Below are positions 31,981 through 43,608 of a DNA stretch of 64,000 nucleotides, one piece after another. Numbering within the stretch: position 1 is the stretch's first letter; each line of letters begins with the position of its first letter. The notes under the pieces were generated by a model. The model saw nothing but the letters and a program-made list of their open reading frames with translations. It did not search any database and had not been told where the DNA came from. The stretch is from positions 168,957 through 232,956 of the forward strand of contig JAKUCV010000190.1 of the NCBI GenBank assembly GCA_028386065.3, written 5' to 3'. The DNA comes from Turnera subulata (Eukaryota; Streptophyta; Magnoliopsida; Malpighiales; Passifloraceae). The translations under genes and the position numbers were made by a program.

Positions 31981-33188
31981 AGGAGACATTCGTTTTAAGT
32001 AGAAACTTGGGGTTAAAGAATTTTGTGAATCATCGCATTTTGCCTTGAAACTTTTGCAAGTTAAACTCTAACTTTTACAAGAAACAAGAAGTTCAAACTT
32101 TTATAAGTTTTTCTCAAGCTAAACTCTAACATTTCCTTAAATCTAAATCCTGATTTGAGTACTTAGCAATGATAACACCTAATCTTGCCTAATAACTCTA
32201 CCCTTTGAACAAACTTGGAGAACAAGAATAAAAACAAATGTAAGCTCAGCAAGAACAACAAGTATCACAGGTATAAGCTCTATTTGCAGACTCAAAAGTA
32301 CTTTTAAAAATCGTCGGGTTTTGTTTCTAAGAGGTTTCGGCCTTCTTTATATAGTGCTTGAGTGAGTGGGAGTAGATGAGATATTTATCTCTTTCTCCAA
32401 CGGTTACAATCTCCAATGAAGCTTCAGAATTGACCAAGGTACTTCACATGTTGCTGCTAGTTCAATTTCAGTAAGTCCACTCTTCATATGGCTCAATAAC
32501 ACAAAGACTTTCCCCTTATAGTAAGTTCGGACTACAAGTGAGGACCACATGGACCATTTTTAATAATTGAGCAAAGAGAAGAGAGATAAGGGTTGAAAGT
32601 CTTCTTCTCTGCCTTAGACCACTTTCTCTACCCGTTGGAGTAGTTGGGGGTTGGCTTTTAATTGCTGTGAGGACTACTAGGACCACCAGCCATTTGCAGC
32701 TGAAACTGTGATGTTGACAGTTGATTGTGGTTTCTTCAGAAACCAAGCCGTCTGGTTTTTGTATAAAACCAAGCTGCATATTTGATCAACACAAAATGTA
32801 CATACCATATATCTAACCTAGTTTGTCAATCATAAAAAATCAATGCATAATAATATTCTAAACATGGTTAATCATAAATTAGCATTAATAATCATATTAA
32901 GCTCATGTTTAGGCTAATAATATATAGCACCCAATGTCACGCGATATGGTAAGGGAAATGACAACAACCATCACATCATTATTCAGAAAAAAAAAATACA
33001 CCATTATTCAGTATTAATTTTTCATTGGGTTGCGTAGTTTCAACATATATCAATCACTTATAAGTGATTCAAACATCATCTTCCATGATAAGCTAGCAAT
33101 ATCTCAGGCTAGCATAAAAAAGATAAGTCCCCCTTTGAGGATGAACTAATCCATGGTGATAACTAAAAGAAGATATGATAAAGTGAAT
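31981..33188. other. Unassigned AT-rich, LTR-like DNA
   Basis: No gene found. The text around 32290-32400, including TTTATATAGTGCTTGAG (about 32345-32361), resembles a Copia LTR promoter, but no ends or partner copy are visible. Confidence 0.3.
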
Positions 33189-33450
33189 TTTTGATCCTTA
33201 TATTCGCCTCTAATTTTAAATGTGGTCATTGTACTCAACTTTTATGGATTTTGGTCTTTGTACCATCATGTTTTATTAAATTTGGTACTTTCGGACACAT
33301 GTCATCATTTAGTTGGTCTAATTTAAATACTATGATGACACATGTCCGGAAGTACCAAATTTAATGAAACATGGTAGTGCAAGGACCAAAATCCATAAAA
33401 ATTGAGTACAATAACCACATATTAAATTCGAGACGAGTACATGTACCAAA
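33189..33450. mobile_element. Foldback MITE
   Basis: Two arms of about 120 bp (33189-33312 and 33326-33450) are inverted copies: TGGATTTTGGTC and AAATTTGGTACTT on the left, AAGTACCAAATTT and GACCAAAATCCA on the right, with a loop of about 13 bp. The transcript would be a long near-perfect hairpin. The family phrase also appears at about 541-650. The solo LTR at 33451 begins exactly at its right edge. Confidence 0.8.
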
Positions 33451-34855
33451 TGATGTGCATGAAATTACATACTTTTTACAGCACACACTGTCATCTTTTG
33501 GCCTTGCATTCATCAATAATTCATGCATTTAGATGTAAATTCACTTCTTTTCATGCCAAATCCATCTTTCCTTATCCTTGGATGATTTCAGGTGCAATTT
33601 GGCGCAATTTGGAGTTTATTTGGTGATTTTTGGGTTAGCAGCGCCACTGTTGAAAAAACTGGACCAATTGCCTAGCAGCGCCGCTGTTACAAAATATCTG
33701 CTCTTAAACCTTTTCCTTCCAGAGAATCTTTTGCGTTTGAGGAGATTTGTCGATTTTGGCCCAAAACTAAAGAGGCGTTGCAAAGTGCCCTCTTCCAGTA
33801 CAAATCGCTAGCCTGATAGCGCCCCTGCAGTGACACTGGCGTCAAGACCCTATTTTTACTAGGGTTTGCGCCTAAATTCTAGGAGTATTTTAAGAGAATG
33901 CACCTAGACACTCCCAGCAAGGAAAGAAGATTTAAAGAGGAATTCTTGAAGCTAAATTCTAGGAGTTTTATTCCTATGTCTACACGCATAAATTCCTATC
34001 TTTTAGGAATAAAATCCTAGATATAAAAGGATCACTTTTCTGGACGAAATTGACAGCTTTTGGAGGAACAAAAACGTGAGGAATTGACAGAGAAGAAGAG
34101 TGGAGCTTTGGTCGACTTTTTATATTTTCTTTTGTAGAGATGTCGACTTCTCTATCTTCTTTTATTTTCTTTTGCATGAATTAATTTTTTTTATCTAGGT
34201 TTATGGGATGTAGCTACTATTCTTGATGTTTATTCAATAATTCAGACTTATTTCTGTTATTCGTTATGCTTTGATTCGATATAGAGTACTTAACAGTGTC
34301 TGCGGCTTGATCACCCTCAAATACTTCTTAGACGCCTTAGTGACGCACCTAACGGAGAAACTAGGAACTCAGACCATTCTATATCAAGCCTCTACCCCTA
34401 CTGATCGTCGAAAGAGACTTTAGGGTTAGTTGAGGATAACAGCGCCTGGCACAGCGACACTGCGCCCTAGGAAAGAGCTTCACTCACGAAAGCAGGTTGT
34501 TCCAAAACTAGGATAGGTTTACAATTACATGTGACAGTAATTGTAGACAACTTAGGCTAGGTAGCCCTTCAAAGTGGACGAATTTACTACCAAGTTATTG
34601 AATTATTGTTGAGCTAGGCAGTAGTGAACCCCGGACAACCTAGGTTCCCATCCAATTGCGTTTTCTCTTATTTACACCTTCACTTTCTGATATTTATTTT
34701 ATATAATTCTCTCATCACGATTTCTATTTATTTTAATTGTTATTATTAGTCTAATCAATTAAGATCCTAAGGACAGTGTTGTTTCCGCAGTCCCTGTGAT
34801 TCGACCTTGTTTACTACAGCAACGCTGTGCACTTGCAGTCGGTTTTGCACGAACA
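33451..34855 (+). repeat. Solo LTR, Ty3/gypsy-type, 1405 bp
   Basis: It begins TGATGTGCATG and ends TTGCACGAACA (TG...CA), and is bracketed by the perfect 5-bp duplication CCAAA (33446-33450 and 34856-34860). The end words (CAGTCCCTGTGATTCGACC, GCACTTGCAGTCGG) are typical of LTRs of the Athila/Tat group; the lineage is a judgement from those words. No internal region exists, so LTR-LTR recombination removed it. Confidence 0.8.
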
Positions 34856-34879
34856 CCAAATTAATGAAACATGCTTTGT

Positions 34880-36060
34880 AGTATTACTATTAAGTTGTAG
34901 TGATGGTGCGGAGGATACAATCTCCGCTTACATCAGAATCAAGCAAAACATGACTACTATCAGGTAGTTGTACAAGATGTGATACACCAAGAGGGAACCT
35001 AAAAGCCAAATCGGCTTTCAGTAACTCGGTTAGCTTCTCGATAAATATGGGATAAGTTTACAGACCAAGCCTGGTTGAGGATATGATGGACTGCAACAAA
35101 AAGACAGTAAATCGCCAGTTTCGACATTCCTTCCCCCAAAGATGATTGATGACCACAGCCGAGTCAAGCTCTACATCAACCTGTCGAAACCTCAATTCCT
35201 ACACTTTAAGGAGACCCACATACAAGCCCCACAGCTCGACCTGAGGAGGGGAACATTGTCCAATGTGAAAGCAAAAACCAGCAAGCCGTGTGCCATAACT
35301 ATCCCGCAGGACACCACCCGCAAAAACATGATGATCAATGCCCCTAACTGCTCCATCTGTGTTCAATTTAACCCTCACTGGACAAGGGCCAATTCACCGA
35401 ACTTGGATGGTTTGGGATCGGTGAACTGTGATGGTTTCTTCTTTTTTCAAAGCATCCATGAATTCTTTAGCACACATAATAATCTCGATACTTGGATTGA
35501 AGGGAATCTCACTATCGGTATCAAAAACGAAGTTATTATGCCAACTCCAAAGCTTCCAACAAGTTACACCAAAAAGCACATCCCAATGAATAGAGGAGGT
35601 TGTTGTACCCTGACAAGACAAATTAGCCAGGATCCAATCAGGTAAGGAAGTGATGCTGAAAAAATCTCAAGGACCGTAGCCGTAAAAACATTCCAAAGAT
35701 CACGTGCCCAAACACAATCTCACACCATATGCAGAGCCGTTTCATCCTCTACTGAACATAAGGGGCACAAGGAGCATGACACAATGTGTCTTTTGGACTC
35801 GTTTTACGTTAGTAAGTAGGGCGTTCCTAGCAACAAGCCATAGGAACATGCAAACCCTGTGAGGTCTCGGCCAAGATCACAACAACCGCCAAAGGGAAGA
35901 TGATAGTTCCTCATGGGCCGGGCAAAGAAAATCATAGGTTGTACTGGTTTTGAAGTCTCCAGAGGGCTTATGTTTCCAATACGGAAGATCTGACCTCAAG
36001 CAATACTGGGCACAGGCATTGATGCATTCTTCAAACAAATACTTGCAGGAAGGAAGTGTT
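34880..36060 (-). pseudogene. LINE ORF2 3' part: zf-RVT and RNase H, decayed
   Basis: On the minus strand the order is zf-RVT (SDLPYWKHKPSGDFKTSTTY, FLWLVARNALLTNVKR; about 36000-35780), the linker LFGVTCWKLWSWHNNFVF (about 35585-35530), then RNase H VKLNTDGAVRGIDHHVFAGG with its first catalytic Asp (about 35378-35320), CSPPQVELWGLYVGLL, VDVELDSAVVI and HIYREANRV (about 35010). Several stops break it. This is the C-terminal third of a plant L1 LINE, 5'-truncated near 36060. Confidence 0.8.
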
Positions 36061-37127
36061 GGAATTTAGTCCAGTCCCCAACCTCCATGTACTGACACAA
36101 AACTGCAAACCGCAAATATGCGTTATGTAGAACACCAATTTTCAAAAATAACCTCCAATCTGAACACCAAATTACAAAGATAGGCTTTATTTGTTGGGAA
36201 GTGTAATACAAATATTGTGTACTACTTGATATGAAATGGCCAAAATGTAAAAAGACCCTCAAAATTGAGTTTTACATATACTAGTTTTTTTTGCACAATA
36301 TTATATTTTTTAAATCACGGTATTAATCTTAATCTTGAAAAGGACTTATATATAAAATCTGGATAGACGGATACGCATTATTTAGAATTAGTTTATGCGG
36401 TGGAATATGAACTTATAAAATTAATTATTGTTAATGATATTTTTTTAATCTTTTGATATTGTGAATTATATAATTCTAATTATTAAATTATATTATTAAT
36501 AAAGAAAATTATTAAATAATATTATTAATTCTTATTATTATTCCTTTTAGTTGTATGAATTCCTATAATAATATTTTCTTCCATTCTTTTCCGTATTTTT
36601 TTACTACTCTACTCAACTCTTCTTTCCATAATTATTCTTATAATAAAAACTTCCAACATCCCGTGGAACAACTAAGTGGGCTTGATTTTTTGAAACTGGG
36701 CAGTGGGCACCGTCAAAATTTTAGATCGCATTATTTAATTAAGGTCACGATAGATGTTCTAGCAGTTTAAGTTTTTAATACAGTTGAGCCACCTTTTCAA
36801 CCAAAAAAGTCACAGTAATGTACTACTTAATACCTTCAACAATAATGACCAACCGGATTATCAGAAAAGAAAAATCACCAACCCATCATTAATTATCAAT
36901 GGACCTCCTTCGTGAAAAAAATATAAAAGTACAATAAGAAGCAAAATAAATCCAGAAAATGAGAACGGAACCAAAGGAAAACTCTCAACTTTAACTTTAG
37001 TCTGTCTGCCATATTTCACAAAGCCCTCATTATTTAGGGACTTTTTGCTTCTTCTTTTTTTTTTTCCTCTGAGGGGTTTTTTTTTTTAAGAACTAGAGGT
37101 CTTGTTTTAGGCATGAATATGGCCAAA
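36061..37127. other. AT-rich non-coding DNA
   Basis: No gene or recognisable element. Short A/T-rich frames (for example 36555-36770) have no motif. Confidence 0.4.
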
Positions 37128-37256
37128 ATTTTAAACCCTAAAATTCTAAAATCCTAAACTCTGAATCCTAAATCCTAAACATTAAATCCTAAATTCTAAA
37201 TCCTAAATCTTAAATCCTAAATCCTAAAAACTTAAATCTTAAATTTTACAATCTAA
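37128..37256. repeat. Degenerate telomere-like tract, units like AATCCTA
   Basis: A run of about 18 seven-base units such as AAACCCT, AAATCCT, AAATTCT and AAATCTT, i.e. CCCTAAA-like repeats with many substitutions. The C-rich strand is the plus strand. Interstitial telomere-like repeats are known in plants. Confidence 0.75.
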
Positions 37257-37260
37257 AATA

Positions 37261-37272
37261 CTGGTTAGACTT
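37261..37272. repeat. 12-bp direct repeat CTGGTTAGACTT (left)
   Basis: Identical to 47249-47260. Together they bracket a short retroposon-like segment (37273-37675 plus 47124-47248) that was later split by LTR element B2. Confidence 0.7.
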
Positions 37273-37670
37273 GAGAAACGGAGCATTCTTCATTCATATA
37301 AACAGATCCAGAGATCTGAGAATACATATTTGAAGATACAAACAATCTGAAAAAGAAAATCTGACATAAGAATTGATCTCAACCTACTACATGAAACTAT
37401 ACAACAAGATGTATCTCCTTCAAAAGAGGATTTATAAAGGCACATAACTCCGATGACTAGCATCTCTACGGGCATCATAACTTGTATGGTCCGTGCCACA
37501 TCTTCTCCTTGTTGGTAAATTGCAGCAGCAAATAAAGATCTACTCTTCAAATCAAATCTTCCTCTAAAGTTTTTGGCTCTCATCATCTTATTTTCGAGAA
37601 AATAATAAACACCCAAAAAAAGGTGACAGGGGCTCCTTGAAGGAGAAAACTAAAACCCACAAAGGGTACT

Positions 37671-37675
37671 AAAAA
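37671..37675. repeat. 5-bp target duplication AAAAA of LTR element B2
   Basis: AAAAA before the LTR and at 47119-47123 after the second LTR. Low complexity makes the match weak, but length and position fit. Confidence 0.6.
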
Positions 37676-40600
37676 TGTAACGACCCGGGTAAAATTTTTG
37701 TAAATTTTACCGAGTCATTTAACTTTTACAGTGGATAACAAAGTTTTACTGCTGTTAAGCAAGAATCATCCGAGAGTTTTACCGGGAATAATCAAACTTC
37801 GAAACCGATCCTCGGTAATACGGATGCTCTAAAGTATTCTCCATCGACAACCTAGCCTCGGAAATTAATTCCAAGAACTATCTCGGGTTACCGGGAATTT
37901 TATACAGCTATTCGAACCTCGGATTGCAATTCCGAGACTTGAGCAACGCTCGGGAGAGTTAATTGGATTTTCCGAGCCTAAGTTGTAATTTCGGAACCGA
38001 GACGAATTTCGGAAAGACGATTATGCCCCTGGGATATTTTGGAACACAAGAGAAGCATGAAGGGCATGTAGGTCTTTTGCAGGATTAGATTTTTCCAGAA
38101 TTGATAGATATTTTATTTTTTTTATTTTTCTTTTCTTTTTCCTTTTTCCTTCCACCTTCTTTTGTCCCCTGATTTTTTTTCTCCTGCCGGCCACTCCTCT
38201 TGTCTCCTTCTTTATTTTTCTTTTTCCTTATCTTCTTCTCCCCACATAATCATCTCCATCAATTATTTCTTCCCTCAATCACTATCTCTTCCACATCCTT
38301 CCTCCTTCTTCCCCCTTCCTTCACTACCCCTGTCACCAAATCGCCGCCGCCGTCACAACCATTCCTTCCCTCCTTTCTTGCGCCGACAGACCCGATACCA
38401 TCTCTCCCCTGCCGCCTTCTCTCTCCGCTTCACCTCCTACCACCCATCGCTGCCGCTGTAAGCTCCATAGCCGCCCTTGCCCTGTTTTCTCCTCCTTGTC
38501 GAAGCCGCCTAACGCCGCCTTCCACCACAGTTGCTGCTGTAAGACGACGTTGTCGTCGCCCAACCGAGCTCGAGTCATGGCTTTGAAGGCTCAATCCTTT
38601 CCTCTCCTTCGATCCGCCGCCTCGAAAGCACCAGCAGCCGACGCTGCCACGATCCACAGCGACCGCGCTCTCCTCCTCATGTCGTCGCCTCTTCGTCTCT
38701 GCTCGCCTCTCGCACCGCCGCCTTCTTCGCCGTGCCATCGCTGCAACACCGAGACGAGCTGAGCACGCCCGAGACGTGCCGCCTCCCACGATTCCGAGCT
38801 CTTCCTTCCCCTGTTCCCGTGTGCCCGTCCCCGTCTATGAGCCGTCGCCACCGTCAACGGGTGAGTTGTTTGAGGTTGAATGGTAAAATCATTTCTGCAA
38901 CGACTTGAATAAATGGTTGTAGCCATGAGTTGTTGGTGGATTAAAATCTTGTAGGTAACGGCCATGGCAACGCAGTTCATGAATGGAGAAGACGATGCCT
39001 TAGGTAAGAAAACGACGTCGTCCTCAGGCTTGGGCAATTTTGAGTTACTTCATGGGCTTAGCATCATCTGGGCCATTATTGCATGAAGAAAAACTTGGAA
39101 ATAATCTGGATTAATTTCAGTAATGGCTTGATAATTTGAGGGTTGTTCGGTTAATAATTTGGGATTATATTGCACGGGTAGTATTGTTGTTAACAAGTAT
39201 TTCGTATACCATGACTAACAATAATGGATTATATTATGGTTTAACAAGGCATAAAATCCGGAAAGAAACCGGTTGCTAATAATATATATATATATAAAAT
39301 AAATAAAATAAATAAATAAAATAAAATAAAATAAAATAAAATAGTAGTTCTATTTGCTGGAATGTTATATCAATTGGGTTTACCTTCCCAGAATGTGTTC
39401 CTATCAAAGATATATGATGGCCTATCATATAACACGAATTCGACCCAGTGCGGAAATCCAAAGGCCCACGACCAATGCCATATTGTTACCTTACCCGTTA
39501 TATTATTAATTAACCACGTATATGAAATATCAGCTACATTTGTTACACATCACCTTAGACAGCTATAACGTATTACCGTTTGGCTAAAATAATATTTGGC
39601 TAAAATATGATTTGTTTATCATTTTTTTTAAAAGGCTATATATGAATTACCTTGTACAAGTATTTATAAGTATATATATGTATACATATATTATTTTATC
39701 ACAAGCAACTATAGGGCCAGTATATCGACTTGGAGGTTACGGCTTTTAATCTAAAAAAAAATCAAAGTATGACTAGTATATCGATTGGAAACATATAACG
39801 AGCTAATCTTCAATTAATTGGAAGGCTAATTTTATAGAAAAGGAAATTATGGAAATAATAAAAATGGATACGGAGTAAGACAAGTCGTCTAATAAACACT
39901 AAAACCGGCATCTTGCATGATCATTCTTGTTGTGCATTGTAATGATTTCTGTTGTTCTAAATATAGGGATAACGAGGCTTAATCGGATATCACTACCCTG
40001 GAGTATCAGGTGAGGATATAAACTTATAAACTTCGGTATGCTGCCCGTGATACCCCGGTTGTTTGTTTGTTTGATTGTTATTTATATGTTTTCTTGCCGT
40101 GCTTATCATGTTATTGTTGGTCACTGTTGTGTTTATTGTTATATGTTTGTTGACTACTGTGGTTGATTATTGAACTTTGTGACAATAATGTGAATATTGT
40201 GGTGTTCATACGAGATACGAGATATTTGAGTTATTAGTGGCAGTGACCCGATAATGTAACATTGTGATTGGTTCCCCGGAAGAGCTGTGAGGCCGAGAGC
40301 CTGCCCGGGAAAGTGAGTATGATGAGTTACTGTTGGACAAGTGGAATAAGAAATAATAATAAACAGTGGTAATAACATCTAGACATCTAGGTTGTCACGT
40401 GACAGGTATTGGTACGGCCAGATGGTAGTCGCCCTGTGATTTGTGATATGTTAGGGAGGACTGCGTGGACTCCCGGCTGAGGACTGCGGGACTCAGTTGA
40501 TTTGTTATAGGAAGGACTGCGGGACTTCCGCCGAGGGCTGCGGGACTCGGTTATTTGTGATATGATTTGTGATATTTATGGATTAACGGGGAGTACCCTG

Positions 40601-41169
40601 GGGTTAGCTGACCTGGCTACCAGGCACGGCCGATACTTATTACGTGACAGGGCCCTAATAATAAAATTGGTAAGTCCATCGTCAAGTGTCGGTGAGTTTA
40701 TGAGACTAGCTGAGCCATGAGAAGTCTGACGTATAGTTAGTACAGGTAAGTTGATACCGATACTATGTTTGTGCTTGCTGTGCTTCTATTGTTTTCTGTG
40801 TTGGCTTGGGTGTATTTGCGGTTGTATGTATACTGCGGTTTATTTGTTTATCGGTGAGACAGTGGTTGGTCTCACCCCTCACACAGTTCCTGCAGGTTAG
40901 GTTTGCATACCGGCGGCTGTGGCGTTACCTCAGACAAGACTCGGATCCAATAGCATGCATTGTGTCTTGCATAAAATGTTACTGAATATCTAGAAATTGC
41001 TTCCGCTGTGCAAATATTGATGTCCCCATAAGGTGACGAGTTTGTGATTTTGATTATCTATTTATCTTATTATTAATATGTGTTCTTGCTTTTACGACAT
41101 GTTGGCCACGCGGTGGTATTGTTTGCTATAATTACTGTTAGTTAGGTGAATTTAGGTTAGGGTGTTTCA
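37676..41169 (+). repeat. 5' LTR of element B2
   Basis: TGTAACGACCCGGG to GGTGTTTCA, 3494 bp. It contains a pyrimidine-rich then GC-rich block (about 38105-38830) and a TA-rich microsatellite. Near 40440-40560 there are several repeats of GGACTGCGGGACT(T/C). Open frames in the GC-rich block (for example 38200-38586) recur in the other LTR but show no domain. Confidence 0.9.
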
Positions 41170-41190
41170 TTTTGGTAGCGGAGCGGGCTG
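41170..41190 (+). other. Primer-binding site of element B2
   Basis: TTTTGGTAGCGGAGCGGGC follows the LTR. TGGTAGCGGAGC matches the initiator-Met primer site TGGTATCAGAGC at 10 of 12 positions. Confidence 0.65.
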
Positions 41191-41474
41191 TAGGTCCTTG
41201 GGTGATTGTTTTGCTTGTTGGTTGTGCATAGCTCGCTCCATATGTTTATCATTTTGCATTTGTATCATTTAGTTAATGCATTATGGATCCAGTCGAGGGA
41301 CGCCAGTTGTCGGAGAACATTCATACATGAGGTAAATGATGCCATTAATTAGTGAAAATGTAAATATTATTAATATTGCTAAAATTTTGAGTACAAACAG
41401 AAATATTACATTGATATTTTATAAAAAAAGGAAAAATTACATTGATTTTTGATATTATATAAAAAAAAATACAT

Positions 41475-42158
41475 TTAACGGTTTGCAACGACGTTGGCAC
41501 GGAAGCTATTTGCGTCGCTGTTGACGTTGACCGTGACCCTGTCGCTCCAAGAGAACCACATGCCGCCTCCGTCTCTCTGGCCAGGAATCTCGAACCGGTT
41601 AGCTTGAGGGAATCGGAGTGGAATCAGACCGTGATCGTCTCGTGGTTGCCACTGCGTCTCCGTCAGAAGAACCATGTTCGGCTTGTACTGGTTCTTCAGA
41701 TCCCTCAAAGTACGAGAGAACTCCTGCGCACGCCTTGCCACTCCTCTGCAGTTCCACACCAGTAGCCGTACCTTTGGCCAGGTTGGAGGTAGCCGAGTCA
41801 TTCTGGGTATGCTCTGGGCTGTCATTGAGAGCTGGTAGTAAACGCCTTGCTCCACAGTTTGGCAAGTGGACTCCAAGTTGAACTCTTGAAGCCTATCCGA
41901 GATGAAGAACATCACGGAGTTGGCTGATCCGTAGTAGGATGTCCTCAGAGTGCCGCGATCCTCTAGGAAGAACACCTCTTCCATTGGAGTGACGAAGAAC
42001 CGCGATGAGTAGAGCTCGTCGACAAAGACCAGTCGGGGCATTCTACCGAGCTCGTTCGGTAGTTCTTCAGCACGCTCATTGACCATGCTGTACGCCAGAC
42101 GGTTTCTCCTGCCGAGATTCGCACCTTCGACGAAGAAGACTGAAGATGGAGCAGGCAT
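41475..42158 (-). CDS. Antisense gene b: 227-aa protein, novel N-half plus EEP endonuclease N-part
   Basis: An intact 227-residue frame, antisense to element B2, with the same start (MPAPSSVFFVEGANLGRRNR) and length as the copy in element A (14242-14925). About 47 of 227 residues differ by eye and there is no gap. Conserved blocks: LYSSRFFVT, SYYGSANSV, DRLQEFNLESTC in the novel half. In the EEP half: RLLVWNCRGVARRAQEF, NQYKPNMVLLTETQ and GGMWFSWSD. The EEP fold is cut short before its catalytic His and Asp motifs, so a nucleic-acid-binding or dominant-negative role is as possible as none. A TATA box lies about 110 bp upstream. No homologue can be named for residues 1-128. Confidence 0.75.
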   Translation of the reverse strand: MPAPSSVFFVEGANLGRRNRLAYSMVNERAEELPNELGRMPRLVFVDELYSSRFFVTPMEEVFFLEDRGTLRTSYYGSANSVMFFISDRLQEFNLESTCQTVEQGVYYQLSMTAQSIPRMTRLPPTWPKVRLLVWNCRGVARRAQEFSRTLRDLKNQYKPNMVLLTETQWQPRDDHGLIPLRFPQANRFEIPGQRDGGGMWFSWSDRVTVNVNSDANSFRANVVANR

Positions 42159-43039
42159 CGTGAATGGAACGTGTGGGATTTTGTTTTTGGAACGTTGTGG
42201 TTTTGTTTTTTCTGAGAGTTTTGTTGCTTTAATGCTTTTGGTGATTTACCCCTCACCGCTCCTTCTTTTATACTCTTATGGGGAGCGTGATTACCGTTTT
42301 TGATTTTCAAGATTTTGCTTTTTGAAGATTTACCGTTGCTTGCATTTATTGCTTTACGCGTTTTCGGACCCATGCCAGAGTTTTTCAGTCTTTTTCCATC
42401 TCTTGATTTTCTTCGCTCTGGCTACCTTGTCTTTTCTTTTTATGGTTATACTATATTTTCTTGCATCTTTTATCACATGCATCCGTGACCGTTGAGGCCA
42501 GACAGATGGGACCGTATCTCGAGTAGAGCGCATGTGCGACAAGCTCACAGCTGTTCGGACATCGTGGAGAGATACGAGCTTTGACAGACGTTTTTGGCCC
42601 ATGCGGAAATGGTGAACAAGTGGGTAACGTGTCCTTCGAGAGACACAGGACGTGCTCGTGATCATCGCCGTGCGAGTTAACGACACAGGACGCTCCCGTG
42701 ATCATCGCCTTGCCAGCTAACGGGTATCTTCTTCACGAGGTTAACCGACATCACCGTTAGTTGTACGTTACGTTTCTTGGTTCGAGGATGTTCACGTCCG
42801 ACACGAGCACCGATCATGAAAACGCGCTTTGGTTTTAATTTCTTTACGTTTTGATTTTGTTAAACGAGTTTTGATTTTAATTTCTTTATATTGTATTTTG
42901 TATTCTTATAGTTGATCTTTATTTTGCTTTGAGATGTTTTATTTTCCGTTTAACATGAGATTTCATAACGAGAGATTTTGATTTAAAAGAAAGCTTATTT
43001 TATTTATTTTATAAGGTTTTACATCGGAGAAGAAGTACT
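42159..43039. other. Interior of element B2 between the antisense genes
   Basis: Holds the promoter region of gene b (TATA at 42266-42272) and the 3' region of gene a with AATAAA-like words (minus strand, about 43005-42990). Frames here (for example 42354-42686) show no domain. Blocks align with 13420-14240 in element A. Confidence 0.5.
42266..42272 (-). promoter_or_regulatory. TATA box of antisense gene b (element B2)
   Basis: TATAAAA on the minus strand, within the word GAGTATAAAAG that is identical in element A, about 110 bp before the ATG at 42158. Confidence 0.65.
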
Positions 43040-43423
43040 CTAAGGAGTTACTTGTTTCCCAAGATCCTTTACAAGCTTCCTTAAGTTTTCTACGTTGGAC
43101 GAGAGTGCCATACACGCCACTTCGATCTGCATCACCGCAGAGCTGACCTTCTTCAGGGAAGCGTTCAGCTGAGAAAGTGTCTGAAGTGGAGTGCTGCTCT
43201 GCGCCGTTCCTTTGCCTTTCCTATCAGTAGAAGGCTCTTCCTTGCTGGCGCGTTTCTTCCGCCGTCTTGGAGAGACGACCATATGCTCCTTGAGGCCGAC
43301 GATGTTTGTCTTGAAGCGTTTCTTCGGAGGCTCTTCATCGGAGCTTGTTGGGAATGCAGTGCCACCGATGTAGCTGTTGTCCTCCGAGTCTGAAGTTGTT
43401 CTTGTTCTCAGTGGGGAATCCAT
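43040..43423 (-). CDS. Antisense gene a: 127-aa basic, coiled-coil-like protein
   Basis: The frame opens further upstream (43561). I choose the ATG at 43423 because it has a good context (CAGCCATGG), because the copy in element A starts there, and because a TATA box lies 36-43 bp upstream. The product begins MDSPLRTRTTSDSEDNSYIG and has two basic clusters that could be nuclear localisation signals (PPKKRFK and PRRRKKR). It ends with a heptad-like helix: LQTLSQLNASLKKVSSAVMQ, then NVENLRKLVKDLG. It has no known domain. The copy in element A is truncated. It may be a nuclear DNA- or RNA-binding helper, but that is inference from composition only. Confidence 0.65.
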   Translation of the reverse strand: MDSPLRTRTTSDSEDNSYIGGTAFPTSSDEEPPKKRFKTNIVGLKEHMVVSPRRRKKRASKEEPSTDRKGKGTAQSSTPLQTLSQLNASLKKVSSAVMQIEVACMALSSNVENLRKLVKDLGKQVTP

Positions 43424-43458
43424 GGCTGTGTGTGTGAGTTGCCAGCCATGAGGTTTGG

Positions 43459-43466
43459 TTTTTATA
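43459..43466 (-). promoter_or_regulatory. TATA box of antisense gene a (element B2)
   Basis: CTATAAAAAC on the minus strand, 36-43 bp before the ATG at 43423; counterpart of 13084-13091 in element A. Confidence 0.6.
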
Positions 43467-43595
43467 GAGGATGAGATGTCGCGTAAGGGTATAAGCGACA
43501 TATCATGTTGGGTTTGGACATCTGGCAGAGTGTGCCAGAAGCTTATCGTGGTAGGACCCACGGATAAGACGGAATTTCGGGGACGAAATTCTTTT

Positions 43596-43608
43596 AAGGA
43601 GGGTAGAC
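43596..43608 (+). other. Polypurine tract of element B2
   Basis: AAGGAGGGTAGAC directly before the second LTR; the counterpart in element A is at 12940-12958. It fixes the element's direction as plus. Confidence 0.65.

Noticed and set aside
38200..38586. 128-codon frame in the LTRs of element B2
   Set aside because: Present in both LTRs only because these are near identical; Ser/Pro-rich, no motif, several overlapping frames equally long.
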